Origin: Cenococcum geophilum 1.58
Taxonomy: Eukaryota; Ascomycota; Dothideomycetes; Gloniales; Gloniaceae
Direction of reading: 5' to 3'
NCBI GenBank assembly: GCA_001692895.1
Contig: KV748199.1
Location: 496,001 to 560,000, forward strand
Length of the DNA stretch: 64,000 nucleotides
The position numbers were made by a program, and so were the translations under genes. Shown here one piece after another: positions 12,347 to 25,839 of this stretch. Every line of letters begins with the position of its first letter. Positions within the stretch are counted from its first letter, which is position 1. Under the pieces are notes generated by a model, which made no database searches, had not been told where the DNA came from, and saw only the letters and a program-made list of their open reading frames with translations.

Positions 12347-12672
12347 GGCGTTACTATATTTCTTATTATTATATAGAGTTGGTATATATACGCGCCGCTA
12401 GAGTTAAAGGGCTAGCCTATATCTATACGTGCGGGCTCTATTGCTGCGAAGTGTTTGCTATATAATAGGTAGTATTTCTAATAGATGGTAACGTATTGCA
12501 CTTATTATAGGCGTTACTATATTTCTTATTATTATATAAAGTCGGTAGATATACGCGCTACTAGAGTTAGAGGGCTAGCCTGCGTCTATATATGCGGACT
12601 CTATCGCTATAAAGTGCTTAGTATATAATAGGTAGTACTTCTAGTAAACGGCAATATATTACACTTACTTCG
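12347..12672. repeat. 163-bp tandem duplication
   Basis: Both copies start GGCGTTACTATATTTCTTAT (12347 and 12510). They differ by scattered transitions, so the duplication predates much of the RIP. Confidence 0.8.
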
Positions 12673-12864
12673 TAATTATTAGTGTTATTATTATACTATA
12701 TAGTACTTAAGGGCCTACTAGATAAGTCTATTTAGAATAATAATTATCTAATATATAGGATTTATGTCTATATATAAACATCTAGTGCTTATTTAAACGT
12801 ATGTCTACCGTAAAAGGTAGTAGAAGGTTTTATATCTTATATTATAAGTTTATATAATTAATAG

Positions 12865-12903
12865 TATTTTACGGCATTTTACGGCATTTTAGGGCATTTT
12901 AGG
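12865..12903. repeat. short 10-bp tandem repeat (ACGGCATTTT)
   Basis: Three to four units. The GGCATTT core resembles the subterminal repeats beside the giant element's TIRs. Confidence 0.6.
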
Positions 12904-13786
12904 ATAGTAGATATATTATATATATTAGTATCTAGCCGCTTAGCAACGTTAACTTATCTCGCTATTTATCTATTTAGTATTATATAAGAGGTTAGTATTC
13001 TACTATAGTATTTATTGCATTAAAGTCTCTTAAATTTAATATCTTTATTTTAGATCTATTTAGAACTATATACAGTCTTATAATATCCCACTCCCCACCT
13101 AGTACTCTAATAAGAGATTATTTAGTTAATAATACCTTTTCTCTTACTAATTAAGGGAGGAAAAAACTTATACTTTCTAGTAGTAGTAGGCTGTACTTAT
13201 TAGTAACATTTTTAACGGATTATAATATTTAAGTTTCCGTTTACCTATAACGTAATTAGCCTACCTATAGTAAAGTGCTTTTACTTTACTACTCGCTTCT
13301 CTTTTCCCTTACCCTTCTATATATCTATATACTCGTATTATAAACTATAAGAGCTTAATAGTGCTGGACTATTGCCTGGCCTATATTAAGAGATAGGCTA
13401 GGTAGGGTAGTCCCTGTAACTTATACTATACCGCGTCTTCCTCTATAGGTTAGTCTTATTACTATAAATTTACCCTTATACGCGTTTGACCTATAGAGTG
13501 TATAACCGTATACTTTACCGCTAAGGCCTTATTTATATAATTTTGTTAGGGCGTGCCTTATTTCCTTACCTTTACTAGTTAACCTAACTCTACTAACTAC
13601 CTACCCTTACTCCTACCCTACTAGTATCTACCTCTATAACTAGTGCCTCTATAGATCTATCTAAGCTATAGAGCCTTATAACGTAGTAAGTCAGCTGCTT
13701 TATCTTTGGCCTTAGCTATATAATAAAGGGTCTATATTTACTAATACGTTTATATAGATTACCGCTTAATATAGCCTACTACTAAA

Positions 13787-16700
13787 ATGGACCTACCTAC
13801 TAATTATTTTATAACTCGCGACGTTAACTATATCCGTGACTATAAAAGGTTCGCTAAGGGTGTTATAGTTTTTAAGATTGCCTTAATTATAGCGACTATA
13901 GGCTCCGGTATCTTGTAAGGTAATAGTAAGGGCCCTATACTTAATAAGCCTTTTTTTTTAGAGCTTAGCAGTCTATACCTCTCGGCTAACGACACTCTAA
14001 AATGCTATCTCTGTCTGTCTACCGGCCATATACGCGCTAATTATCCTCTTAAGAAAGCCTCTTAACTTTGTTATAGCTATGGTAAGGCTAGTTATTTTAA
14101 AGCTAACTACTTTAACCCTATGTGTAATAATTATAGGGAAGCCGGTTATCTTAAAAGTAACTATTTTAGTGTAATGTGTAACTAATATAGTACTATAGGC
14201 TATAGAAAGCGAGACTATCCTTAGCTATTAGGTAAGAAGAAGCGGATTTGCCTAAACTATAGCTCCTTAGACTATTAAACTGTCTTTTATAGTTAGGTAT
14301 ATAAGAACTATAGAGTTATAGGGTATAATATTAATAATTGTATAAGTGGACCTACTTTAATTTAGGCGATAGACGCCGTAACCGCTCTAGGTAAGGTAGA
14401 TGCACTAGGTATTACCGCTTTAAGTATAGCTACTACCTCTTTATTGCCTAAACCTTTTAATATAACTAGCTTCTATCCGGTAGTGGATAGCCTAGTAAAT
14501 AATCTAGATACCTATATAGAGGATAGCAATTCTATAATAGCCGAACCTTTAGATATACTCTAGCTTCTAAATAATAACTACCTTATAGTTTAGTTTATTA
14601 TATAAATTATTAAAGAGTATATTATAGCATATGGCATTACGTTTTAGGTATTTTATAAGACCGGTAAAATGCCTACTTATTATTTATATAAGATGGCGTC
14701 TGTCCGATTTACAGATGCTAATATTACTGGCGATATTAAGGTTAACACTGCTAATGCTACTTCTCTAGTTACTTAATAACTATTATATCCAACTACGCTT
14801 AAGTATCTTACTTGCATTCTCCTATAAGATGCCATAACCCTATAACTTTACTATATTAGGTTCGTTGTTACCTTTAATAAACTCGCACTAAGTACGCGTA
14901 TATTACTTAGTAAGTACTTCTTTATTAATAAAGACTTCGGCCTATTTATACCGCAAATCTATAAAGCTTAGGACATGCTATTAAATAGTCCTATGGTCGT
15001 TGTCCACTTCTTTACACTAAGTACTAAATAGCTTAATAATTATATCGCGAGCCTAAACGCGAGCCTATAATAGTAGAGCGTTAATAATCCTTGAGGTTGC
15101 TAGTAGAAGAACTGTAATATAAATATTTAGCTTAGCATATAGCTCTTAGTGGAGGACCGACTATTATATAAAATCCCCGCGAGGTATTAGTTTAATAGCG
15201 TTCTTAAGTATTTTACGGTCTAGTTCTATGCCGTAGTCGTAAGCCTTAAGGCCGTTAATTAGAACCCCTAGGTACCTACTATTATTTATCTTATTATCTT
15301 CCTAGGTAGCGCGGACTAAGTCTACTACGCTGCCATCTAGATAGTTAATAGTCTTACCCTTTACACTAACTTTATTATTGATATCTTATTCCTAGGTAAA
15401 GACGTAGATAGCTAGGCTAGCTAAAAAGGAGTTATTGTTAATACCACTCCCTTTAGCTCCGGCTATAACTACTATACTTTTGTCTTTTAACTATAGATAG
15501 GTTATAAGTTTATACTAAACCCTATATTTACTCCGGAGTATATCCTAAGCAGTAATAACTTTATAATAGTTAGTAACCTAAGTAAAGCCCTAATTACGGT
15601 ATAGGGTATTAAATGTCTTATAACCGAGCGTGTCCCTAAGGTTAGAATCTCCTAAGAGATTAACACTCTACGCCACCTATAGTAAGGAGGCGATAGTTTC
15701 TATATTAAGCGCTAAATTGCGCTGTCTAATAACTTTACAGATTTTCCGCGTATTAATTACTTTAACTGCGATATTACTAAATATAGGAAGAACTTGGTTA
15801 ATAATGCCCTTAAGGCCGTCTTATTATTACTTAATGAAGAGTAAACAGGTGCCTGTACTACGCTTAAATATATAATAGGCGGTATTTTGCTAATATAAGG
15901 CCCCGGTGGTGTTGGGAAATTAACCTTCTTAACTATTTTAGTACGATACTAGTATTAACTTAGGTCGCCCTAGTAGGATCCTACTAAAATCTAGGTCCTG
16001 TTGCCGCTTAATTACTAACTAGATATACTAGCTAAGATAATTAATAATGCGCTTATGGAGGACTATAAGGCACTAATTACGCAAGGCCATCCCGCTAAAT
16101 TTCCTATTATCCTTCGCCGCTATATGCGCTTAACGGAAACTAAGGTCTATAAGCGGGATGCCGTTATATAGCGAACAGCGGTAGGTATTAATACTTGTCC
16201 TAAGTATTTTAAGAAATAGGATAACTATGCTATAATTAACAAGGACGCGTTTATGCTAAATATAGCATTCCTACTCTACCGTACGTTTAAGGCTAGTAAT
16301 GCTACTGGCTTTAATAAGCGGTTATAGGTTATAGATTTGTCTAAAGGTTAGTGGTTATTACGCCTTATAGGTGTCCTGGATAGCGACGGAAACCTATATT
16401 CTATCGCAGACCTTAATATAACTAAATACGCCAAATTCCGCTAATACTTATATTAATTTACGCTTAGTGATAATATGACGCAAGATAATAAGATAGGATT
16501 AATACTCGCGGCTAATGTAGTTATCGTAGACCTAGCTAAGAAGGCTGATGTTATTTTTATAACACCTAATATAGTCTCGTAGACTTGTGTATATTTTATT
16601 AGCGCTATACGCGTAGTTTTCTATAACGAGGCTAAGAAGGCGTCCGAGCTAGGTAGTTTTGCTAGGTTCGCTTAGAGTAGACTATATTTAATTTAGGGAG

Positions 16701-17480
16701 GTCTATAGATCTAGGCTAGTAACCCTATGCCTTAGGTTCTCCTTGGTAATATATACTAACTAAAACTAATCTTTAGTCCCGATTTTGATAATCCGTTTTA
16801 CTATTAGAAATCCATCTCCTTCTATACGCGTCTCTTTGCGGCTAGTGCGGATACAGTATAGTTCTTACTATAATATTGATTTGTCAAAGATATTGTATAT
16901 CTTGTGAATACCGTCCTACTATACGGCTAGCTTTAGATAAGCCTAATAGTTAAGGACCGAGAGCAGTCAAAGCTGGCGGCGAGCTTTTTTAAGGATATGC
17001 TGCGCTGTAACCACCCTGTCGCCTTTTTTGCCGTTAATAATACTATATAGGTAAATAAGCTTAGCTAATTAACGTATAACCTAGTCTACGCTTAACGCGT
17101 ATTCTAGGTAGCTATAGCGCTAATAGACTTTAGATTTAAGCCATTAGAGGTTAGCTTTACCGTTCTGTATATAGCCTAACTTGCTATCTACTCTATAGCG
17201 CTATATGCGCTTAAAGAATAGTGCTATACCCAGTAAGATGGCAGTAAGTGGCGGGAATTTGCGCTAGTAGTTAGCGAGATTAAGGTCTTTACTATTAACG
17301 GCATCTAAGGCGGCTAGGTGGAGTTATTAGTATATAATATAACAGTCGCTAGTCCGCTAAAATTTGTCTAGGATATAGTAAGGAACCTTTTTATAATTAC
17401 TAAACTATAAGCGGGCCTTATTATCGTTAGTAGTCCCTAGGTAGTCTATCCCTTGCATGGATAGGGTCCTATATTTTGTA
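13787..17480 (+). pseudogene. CCHC zinc-knuckle / SF1 (UPF1-like) helicase relic
   Basis: ATG at 13787 opens a frame that can be followed to about 17480 through many TAA/TAG. The N-terminal part has a tandem of degraded zinc knuckles at about 14000-14230; the first reads CYLCLSTGHIRANY, and the others have Cys/His replaced by Tyr. A P-loop GPGGVGK lies at 15899-15919. The C-terminus (about 17270-17420) shows IKVFTINGI.GG, VELLVYNITVASPLKFV and AGLIIVSSP, with Gln at stop positions. This matches the AAA_12 lobe of UPF1-type SF1 helicases (usually ...DGxQGxE ... TRAxxGLIVVG). Such proteins unwind RNA or DNA. The knuckle-helicase fusion points to a mobile-element or repeat-amplified gene, not host UPF1. 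RIP has destroyed it. Confidence 0.75.
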
Positions 17481-17780
17481 GCCCGTGCGCGGGGTCAAGA
17501 ATATCAACTTTTTGGCGTCTAAATGTAAACAAATAACACCACCAAGATGGCGCGTAACTACACATCCAATGATATAGACCTTGCGCAGCCTATTTAATAT
17601 CTTATTTCCAAAAATCGAGTCGCAAAAAGGCCACCGCTAGAGCCTGAACCATTACCTGCCTTCGAGTCTCTCCTTTAGAGATATAGCAGAACAACTTACC
17701 GCCTATATATGCACCTTATTGATTGGTGCGCACGGGCCACATTTTATAGGACGTATCTATCCGTGCAAGGGATAATCATT
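17440..17780. other. RIP-poor patch inside RIP-saturated DNA
   Basis: About 340 bp retain abundant CpA and TpG (for example AACACCACCAAGATGGCGCG near 17520-17543) and near-50 percent GC, unlike both sides. A short frame starts at ATG 17538 and reads about 70 codons with two TAA/TAG. No family was recognised. Confidence 0.5.
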
Positions 17781-18250
17781 ATATTAGTAATAAAACCTTT
17801 ATAAATACCGCGTATTATAAAATTGAGAAGTGGTGTAAGGATAATAAGGTATTTATTAACCTTGAGAATCCTAAGTAAAAAGAGCACTTCTAGTAACTTA
17901 TTGCCCTGTTTAACGTTAACAAAACTATACAGCGTGTCTACCGCTAGCGTACAGCTAATTATACGCCTATTTCGTATAGTATAGACGTTAACTTTAATAT
18001 TGCTATCCCTAACTTCGCGGGTGTAGTAAATATTAGCGGTATTAGTAATTATACTAAAGCGTAAAATGAGGCTAATGGAGAGGGCGCTAATAATAATGGC
18101 TGGGGCGGTGCCGGTGATAATAACGAGGATAATAATAATAGAGAGGATATTGGTGGCGTTGGAATATAAAAAGGGTAGTAAGGATGGATATTATAGACTT
18201 TACTAGTAGTAAGACCCTTAAATAGGGACACTAGATAGAAGTTAAGAGCG
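17781..18250 (+). pseudogene. unknown relic with Asn/Gly-rich C-terminus
   Basis: A plus-strand reading (about 17780-18165) can be followed with several TAA/TAG and ends in a low-complexity N/G/E-rich tract (about 18065-18160). It could be a frame-shifted continuation of the ATG at 17538. I do not recognise it. The antisense ORF opposite the tract is a composition shadow. Confidence 0.25.
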
Positions 18251-18889
18251 GTAGTAGCTATAGGCCTTTAATATTTGCAATTTTACTATAGCACTAGGTA
18301 AAATATGGTATATTGCGATATTATATATTATAGCTAAATAAGATCTCTAAAATAGATAAGCGTATTATAGTAAAGATAGCCCGATTTATAAAGCCTAGTA
18401 ATTCTAGTTTCTATTCCTTTTAGGCTAGCGGTTAATTAATATTAATTTATAATCTAGATTTTAAGGGGTTGTTTAGTTATAATCTGTTACTTTTAAATCT
18501 AAACTAAAAGTTTAGTAGAAAAAACGCGTTCTTTCCCAATTTAATACGCGTCTATGGCTCTACGGGTTATATAGACGTATATAATCTAAAGCCTTTAGAT
18601 TTAAACTAACGCTAAGACCTTAGTTTAGATTCTGTATATAGTAAAGTTGCCAACTTTTTAGTAACTTTTAGCGTATTTTTTAGAATATTAAAATTTTATA
18701 GCTAAAGTTAAGTTAAACTAGAATTTAACTAAATAGTCGCCTTAGAATTAGATTAGAGCTTTAGATTAACTCTATTCTAAAGCCCTTATTCTAATTTAAA
18801 CTTATAACTAAATATTCCCTAAGTACTTAACTAGTTAGATTGTAGTCTAAATATCTTACTAGTAACCGTAACTATTATTAATTACTCTC
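18251..18889. other. AT-rich stretch, nothing recognised
   Basis: A possible 100-codon plus reading (18180-18480) has no recognisable motif. The rest contains repeated TTTAGATTTAAACTAA-like words but no feature I can support. Confidence 0.4.
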
Positions 18890-20230
18890 CGTATAGTATA
18901 GGCCGCCTCTATTTTTGCTAAACTGTAATAACCTTAAATAGGATCTAATCCTTTTCTCGCTATAGCTGCTACTAAGGTAATGTGACCTAACGCCCTCTCT
19001 TACTTATATTAGGTATGCTATTCCTAGTATTAGTACGCCGTTACTATATTTTAAGAAACTTGTCGCTAATACTATAGGCCCTTAGAATAATACCTGTCCT
19101 ACTATACTAGCTACTAGCTAGCAAAACATAGGATAAATATAATGTTTATATAGTTGCCCCTAATAGAAGAGCCTATAGTAAAGGCAATTCGCTATACTAT
19201 GTCTAGATAACCTAAGATTATATATATAGGCAATAATCTTAGGGCTTCTTAGTGCGATAGGAGGTCTCGCTGTAAGGCAAACTTGACTAAAGTTACTATC
19301 TCCACGTAGATTAGATTAGCTATAATTAATTAATGCCTTTTAGCCCGCCTAGTGAAACGTGTCGCGCTAAAGATAGGGCTAGATAAACGTTAGTAATATA
19401 TTATAATTATAACAGACACCTGTATACTATCTCTATGGATAGCCGTAAATATAACCTAGCCTACCCTATAATGAACTGCCCTTAATAAAGCAGCCTTTAA
19501 GGCCCTATTGTTTTGGATAGGTATAGTCTCTATATAGGCGGCCTATATCCACTCCTTATTATAATCCACCCCGGCCTCTAAAAACATCTTAACTAGCAGC
19601 TAATATTCGACTATACGTAGGTCTTAAGGCGTATTGGATAGCGACACTAGACTTAAGGCCACGTCTATACTTAGGACTAAGTTCGTACTATCTAGTTTCT
19701 GCTTACGAAGTAGTATAACAAGTTGTTTAAGATTATAGCCGTAGTTCTACGTATAGTTAAGCTAGGATAAACTCTGCGAGTTTATGGTAGCTATATGCCC
19801 CCTTTCCGTATCTACTATATAGTTAATACTAGGCCGCCCTAGTACCTTTATCTTCTTATATATATTTAACTATATGTGGGCTAGCATATTCTATATGGCC
19901 TTGTATACCTATAGCGCTAATGCCTTTTTACATTCTATTACCTAACGGATAACTTTCTGGATTGCCTGCTCGCGTAGCGAATTGTTTAGTTATCCGCGAA
20001 ATAAAATATATAGGATACTGTCCTTAATAATAACCTGCTTAAAAGTCCGCTTAATAGTATTAAGTCTCTCTATAGTAATACCTAAGCCGGTAATAAGCTG
20101 TATATCTTTTTATGGGTCTATAGCGCTTACAGAGTTATACTATACTGCATTTACGGCATACCGCTGTTATATATCGCGTCCTATTATAAAAAACAGTTTA
20201 GTATCCTAAGTAGGGAATAGTAGTGTTTAG
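18890..20230 (-). pseudogene. unknown relic ORF, possibly ankyrin-like
   Basis: One minus-strand frame can be followed for about 1.3 kb (20230 to about 18890). Its interruptions are almost all TAA/TAG, as expected for a RIP-killed gene. Segments such as EYQLLVKMFLEAG (about 19590) and LRLLPIYIILGYLDIV (about 19230), with Gln read at stops, resemble ankyrin helices, but no full repeat ladder is visible. Function is unknown. It lies convergent to the SF1 helicase relic. Confidence 0.35.
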
Positions 20231-20611
20231 AATCCTGTGCTTAGTATAATAAAGAGGCGGCGTAATATTAGTAATAAGTAGAGTTTTTTAGCCTAATGTA
20301 ACGCGATCTAGCGTAAATTAGCGTAAAATGTAACGGGTTGCGCTATTTAGCGCGTTAGTATCTACGGATATTACTATGCTCTTACTATACTCCTCCTATT
20401 TTAACTGGCTTATAATATAGTATAAGCTATAAACACTACTTTAAACATACGGTTTTACATAGATGTTATTTTTAGCTCCCTTCTAACTAAACTATAGTAA
20501 ATTGCAGCTTAATGCGGCAATTTATAAATAAGCTCTATTTAGCGGTAATATAGAAAGTATAGGACTAAAGTAAAAAGTATAGGCGGTCTGACCTATTATA
20601 AATAATATTAG
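20231..20611. other. non-coding flank upstream of Copia-2
   Basis: No gene was seen. The sequence contains TGTAACG-like words and ends in ATAAATAATATTA at 20598-20610, the flank that reappears after the element at 26000-26012. Confidence 0.4.
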
Positions 20612-20775
20612 TAGGGGGGGGGGTACTTAGGGCAGTCTCTTTAAGCTTAGCGGCGTGTCACGTGATAGCGTGCGGGCTATTGTGTAGATACCTTCTTAGG
20701 GCCTTTAAGCCCCTGAGATTCTTCCTTATAGAGCATTATATGTATTATTCCATTAGCCTACTTAGTGCCCTAATA
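20612..20775 (+). repeat. 5' LTR of Copia-2
   Basis: It begins TAGGGGGGGGGG (TGGGG in the less mutated 3' LTR) and ends CCCTAATA. It carries CACGTGATAGCGTGCGGGC and a TTAGGGCCTTTAAGCCCC inverted motif. Confidence 0.85.
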
Positions 20776-20787
20776 GGTTATAAGCCC
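20776..20787 (+). promoter_or_regulatory. primer-binding site (half initiator tRNA-Met)
   Basis: GGTTATAAGCCC directly follows the 5' LTR. It is the complement of the initiator tRNA-Met anticodon arm (GGGCTCATAACC) with one G-to-A RIP change. Priming from an internal tRNA fragment is known for copia-type elements. Confidence 0.75.
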
Positions 20788-20963
20788 TCTTACAGCTTCA
20801 ATTAAAGCTCTATTAGCTGCTATATTATTATTTAATTAACTAAGTCGATACAAACCCACAAATCCTTAAATTTGGACCCCGGTATAGTGCAATAGAAATT
20901 TATAACAAACCAATACAAATACACGCTATGTACGATACGGTTAAACCGACTGATTATATACTA

Positions 20964-23900
20964 TGGCGGATATAGTATAAAAGAAAAAGGAATACTAGAG
21001 CTCTCTTGGGGCTATTCCTGTATTAAAAGGGGACAGCAATTATAAAGAATGGTATTGTCGAATTGTACGACGACTTAAGCTTTATAACCTCCTACTAATA
21101 ATATAAGGTACGGCTGTAGAGCCACCTCAGCAGATAGACGAGTATAGAGATTAGCGTTATAAACAGATAACGGGACTTGAGGTAATTAAGGGCGCAGTGT
21201 CGGAATTAATTTGTGATCGACTTGCTACATTAGGCAAGCCGCGCGACTCCATTAAGGATCTGCTTAATTTAATTCGATTACTATATACCGCGTAAGGTCT
21301 TATTTATAACTACTAAATATGGAATTAATAGCTCGATTTTAGTCGCAAAGACTACACCTCGCTTAAAGCCTATATAGAAGCTTTCGTCTTAGGTATAAGG
21401 AAATTAAATACGGTATTAATGCTAATATTAAGGAAGTAAGCACACGCCTGACTGCTTTATGCGGTAGAGAAGAAGTTTCCTATTTAAATAGCTAATTGTT
21501 AAGAGGTAGCTAGGAGAGTTACAAAGGAGGATAACCTTATTATAATTAAGGAACTGGTAAGCGACCTTATGGACAAGAGTTGTACTTGACTAGCTACCTC
21601 TACCGCAATATCCTTAATTAGTAGGAAGCTATCTAAAGACAATTAACTAAAATCTAATATAGAAGGATTAGCATTAAATAAGAAGTATAAAGATTATACG
21701 TACTGCGGTAAAAAATATTATAGTAGCAAGGATAGGTGCTTTTACTTTTACTTGGACCTTTAACCTTAAACATAAAAGCCTTTTAATAAGGATATACTAT
21801 GCGTAGATCTACCCTAGGAACTAAAAGCAACTTTACTAAATTTAACTTCTTAAGTTGGGACGACAGGCAGAGGCTTAGTAGGAGGCCTATTTATTAGCAG
21901 TATGGCTATAGTTAATAACTTAGATAATAGTAACTAGGATAACTGGTTCCTTAACTCCTATTCTAATATCATAATAAGCAATAATTAAAGTAAGTTTATT
22001 AACTATAAGACTCTATTAACACCTATTATAATAGGGATATTAAGAGGAACCGTCTATTATACAACCGGTAAGGGAACGGTGTATATACCCTTACTAATAG
22101 ACGATAATAGTACCTATACGGTAGCTACTAAGGCCTTCTTTATATCCAAATTACCTTATAAACTCCTTTTAGAGTTAGCTCTTAAGAAGCGTAAGTAGCT
22201 CTATATTGGACCTAATAAGGAAATAGGTGGTTATATAATTCGGAGGTACTTAAATAACTTAATTATAGGCAGAGCGATGTGTATAAATGGCCTGTATATA
22301 ATTTAACTGGCTCTAAAGCCTTAATATATTGCGCACGCCACCATATAGCAGCTTGACATTAATATACTATATTAGCGTCTCGGCTATGTGGGCAAGGATA
22401 TACTATAAAAGGTAGCTAAGATAGGCGACTTTAGCCTTATAGGTAAGCTGACTTAATACAAAGCCTATTACCTAGCGATAGTAAAGCGCTAGGTCTTTTA
22501 TACTACATCTACACCACTTTAGCGGCCATTTAAACGTGTGTATATTAATACCTTCTACCTTACCCTAGAGGGAGTTGGGGGTAATAAGTATATAGTAATC
22601 TTTATAGAAGCGCACGCCAGATATATATACGCCTTCTTTAGAACTAAGAAGACAATCGCTATAGAAGGGCTTTAAGAGCTTAATAATCTAGTATATAACT
22701 AAACTGGACGATATATCGGCTCGCTCGTAATTAATAGCGGTAGAGAATTTAGTATTAAAGAGCGTATTAAATACGCTAAATTAATAGGCATAAACGTACT
22801 GCGTATAGCTCCTTATACCTCTAAATAGAACGGAACGCCTAAATGCATTAAAGGCATTATATTAGGTATAGCTAGATTAATAATGATTAAGGCTAATCTA
22901 CTAGAACACCTATAGGACGAAGCTTATAAGATAGTAATTTGAATTTGGAACAGAATACCTTACGGAAAAGAGACTAGATTACCGTTTTAAATTAACGCTA
23001 AATACTACGACTAGCCGTTCGAAATGCGCATACCAAATATATTATATCTATGACGTCATGGTATAACTGCCTATGTCCATATTAAAGGACCAGAAAGCGT
23101 ATAATTAAGGAAGCTAGCTCCGCGAGCTAAGAAAGGACGTCTAGTTGGTTATAAAGGTAATAACGGTCATATCTATCGTATCTGGATACCGGCTAAGAAC
23201 AAGATTATATAATTGCGCGATATAATATTTAATAAAGCTTAAGATCTACCGATTGCCACGTTGGAGGATAAGCTTACTGTGTAGGAGCTAGAGCCGGAAC
23301 TACCACTAGAACTACAAGGTCCGACTACTACTGTAGTTACTATAGTTACCTACCCTGCTGTAAAAGTACTAGAAGAAAAGGAACACTGTATAGATAAACT
23401 AGAAGGACCCTACACTCCTGACTTAGTACTAGAAGAACTAGGCCTAAGAGGGGTAATACTATAGTCGTCTCCTTTACTAGAACTAGGCCCGTCGACTTAG
23501 TTAAATTGGTTATTAAGTTGGAGCCTATTGACGGAGTTAGGGAACTTTTTAGCGTTAGCGCTAGTTTCTAAAAAGGTGACTAACCTGTATAGAGACATGC
23601 GACGGTATATTACTATATTTTAAATGACTAATGTACCTACTATAAAGGATGTAGCTAAGGCGTTGCGAGCCTTTAAGAAGGTAGCTTGGTAGTCGACTGC
23701 TAACTCACTTCTAGTGGGTAGGGAGAGTATAATACTGTTAATTGCTAAAAGCGACGACGAAGACTATAATGATTAAGACGACGTCGACTTAGATAATAAT
23801 GGAGTTTACCGAATTAACTAATAGCTTAAGGGGGGTGTGGAGATAGAGGCTTCCAAACTAGAGGAGCTTCCTGTTAGAGTAAATACTCGTGGCCAAAAGA

Positions 23901-25560
23901 AGAAGGTCTCTTACATGGCGATCGCATTCTCGTCCTATATGTAGATGCAGCCGGCTCCTTAGGAACCTCATCTAGAAGCTCCGCACAAGATCAAGATACC
24001 GCAAACGTTAAAGGAGGCTCTACAGTCACCAGAAGCTCCTTACTGGCGTTAAGCGCTAATGGTTGAAATAACTTAATACTAAAAGGCTAAGACGTATCGA
24101 CTGGTTAAAAGACTAAAGGGCGCACGAGTACTACTATTAAAGTTTGTCTTTAACCTTAAATATAATATATCTGGAGAGGTGATCTGGTATAAGGCAAGGT
24201 GGGTTATATGCGGTAACTACTAAGTGGCGAATATTGACTACAATAGTATGTATGCCGCGGTAGTGACCTTAACTACGTGTAGGATACTACTGGCGTTGAT
24301 CGCGGTATATGACCTTGAGGCTTACCAGATCGATGTTATTACGGCCTTCCTAAATAGCTTCATAAGGAAGTACTCGATCTACGTGCGACAGCTAAAAGGA
24401 TTTAAAAATGATGACTGCATATTAATCTGTCTATTACTGAAGGCGATATATAGCCTTAAATAGGTACCTCTACTGTAGTACGACACCCTGACGGAGTATC
24501 TGAAGATGATAGGATTTGACCCAATTGACGAAGATCCTTACGTATTTCGACACCGCGAATACTAGGACGCCTATCTCTGCTTATATATAGATAATATTAT
24601 AATTGCAGCGACGACAATACTGGTCATCGAGGCCCTTAAGGAGCTCCTGCGGAAACGATATAAGATTAAGGACCTAGGAGAGCTTCGATTCTTCCTAGGG
24701 ATTCGTATAGTACGCGACCAAGTCAATTAAAAGATCGCGATTATGCAGGACGCCTATATGGCGAGGATCCTTAAGTCCTTTAAGCTTACTAGAATTAACC
24801 CAAAAGCGACACTAATAGCTACTGGCCTTCAATTAAGAAAGCGCCATCTAAAAGACCTCGCAGATAAGGCCTACAAGAAGTAGTATCTAAAAGCTATTAG
24901 ATCCTTTACCTGGCTCTTATATTAGACAAGACCAGACCTATCTACGGCTATAGGAAAGCTATCGCGATATTCAGCTAACCTACCTAATAAATATTAAGCG
25001 CACGTTAAGAGAGTATTTGGATATATTTAAGGTATAAAAGACCATAGAATAATATATAGCGGCAACCAGTACAACCCCAGGAGACTTGACCTAGAGGTAT
25101 ACGTTAATGTAGCTTATAGTGATGACCTGGATAACCGTAAATTAACTTAGGGCTGGTTTATTAAACTAACTGGAGCTCTAATCCAAATGGGCCTTAAAGA
25201 AGCAATTAATAGTAGCGACGTCCTTTATAGTGGCAGAGTACCTAGCGATTAAATCGGCAGCATAAGAAGCGATTAAGATTATAACCTTCCTAAGAGCCCT
25301 TAGCTATAACGGCACGGATCTAGCTCTAGTTTAGATTTATACAGATAGTATAAACGTACAAGCACTTACTAAGGGCGAACGACCGGTGCTGAAAGAGCGC
25401 CATGCGGATATTAAGCTCTGTAAGATTAAGGATAATATTAAATAGGGTAGGATTAAACTATACTATATACTGGGCGTGGACTAGCTAGTAGATGGCTTAA
25501 CGAAGGCTCTACTAAAGGTCGCCTATAAGGCGTTTAAGATAGGTGTTAGAGTTACCAAAG
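20964..25560 (+). pseudogene. Copia-2 gag-pol relic
   Basis: Gag starts near ATG 20964 (MADIV). A zinc knuckle of the type YCGKKYYSSKDRC lies at about 21700-21745. The protease region reads PLLIDDNSTYTVATKAF (about 22090-22145). GAG-pre-integrase (QRLGYVGKDIL, about 22375) and the integrase core (about 22530-23000, including VINSGREFS and APYTSK) follow. RT spans about 24100-24720 and has a 79-codon open stretch at 24224-24463; its catalytic box reads YIDN at about 24585, the second Asp having become Asn. RNase H (about 25090-25560) contains VNVAYSDD and DGLTKALLK. TAA/TAG interrupt all domains. Confidence 0.88.
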
Positions 25561-25839
25561 TCTCCTGGGTTAACTAGGCCTAATTAGGAAATCATATTAC
25601 GACCGGTGGAACCTCGGAATTGATGCTAATTAACTCAGTTCCAAATTTTAAAAGCTTACTAATACTACTTTTTAGCATGGGAGACGGGCGATCGAGCGTT
25701 GTCGATATTCGAAAATTTTCTATTTTTTCCTAATTTCATTTCTTACTACTTGTACTACCCCTACCTATTAACTATAACCTTATAGAGCATAGTATAGTCA
25801 TCCCGGAGGAGTTTCCTATTCGCTAGAGCTCATAAAGCC

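Larger units (their letters stand above)
11961..13786. other. non-coding stretch between the divergent helicase relics
   Basis: The minus-strand SNF2 relic and the plus-strand SF1 relic are transcribed away from each other across this region, so it should contain both promoters. It holds a 163-bp tandem duplication and a 10-bp ACGGCATTTT array. I see no supported gene; possible short translated patches near 13360-13780 are not interpretable. Confidence 0.5.

Noticed and set aside
14580..17480. Helitron helicase for the SF1 relic
   Set aside because: It has a GPGGVGK P-loop, but the C-terminus follows the UPF1-type AAA_12 pattern and there is no Rep/HUH or Helitron_like_N upstream; the true Helitron is at 46739-51790.
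18049..18231. 60-residue minus ORF rich in Pro/Leu/Ser
   Set aside because: Antisense of an Asn/Gly-rich low-complexity tract.
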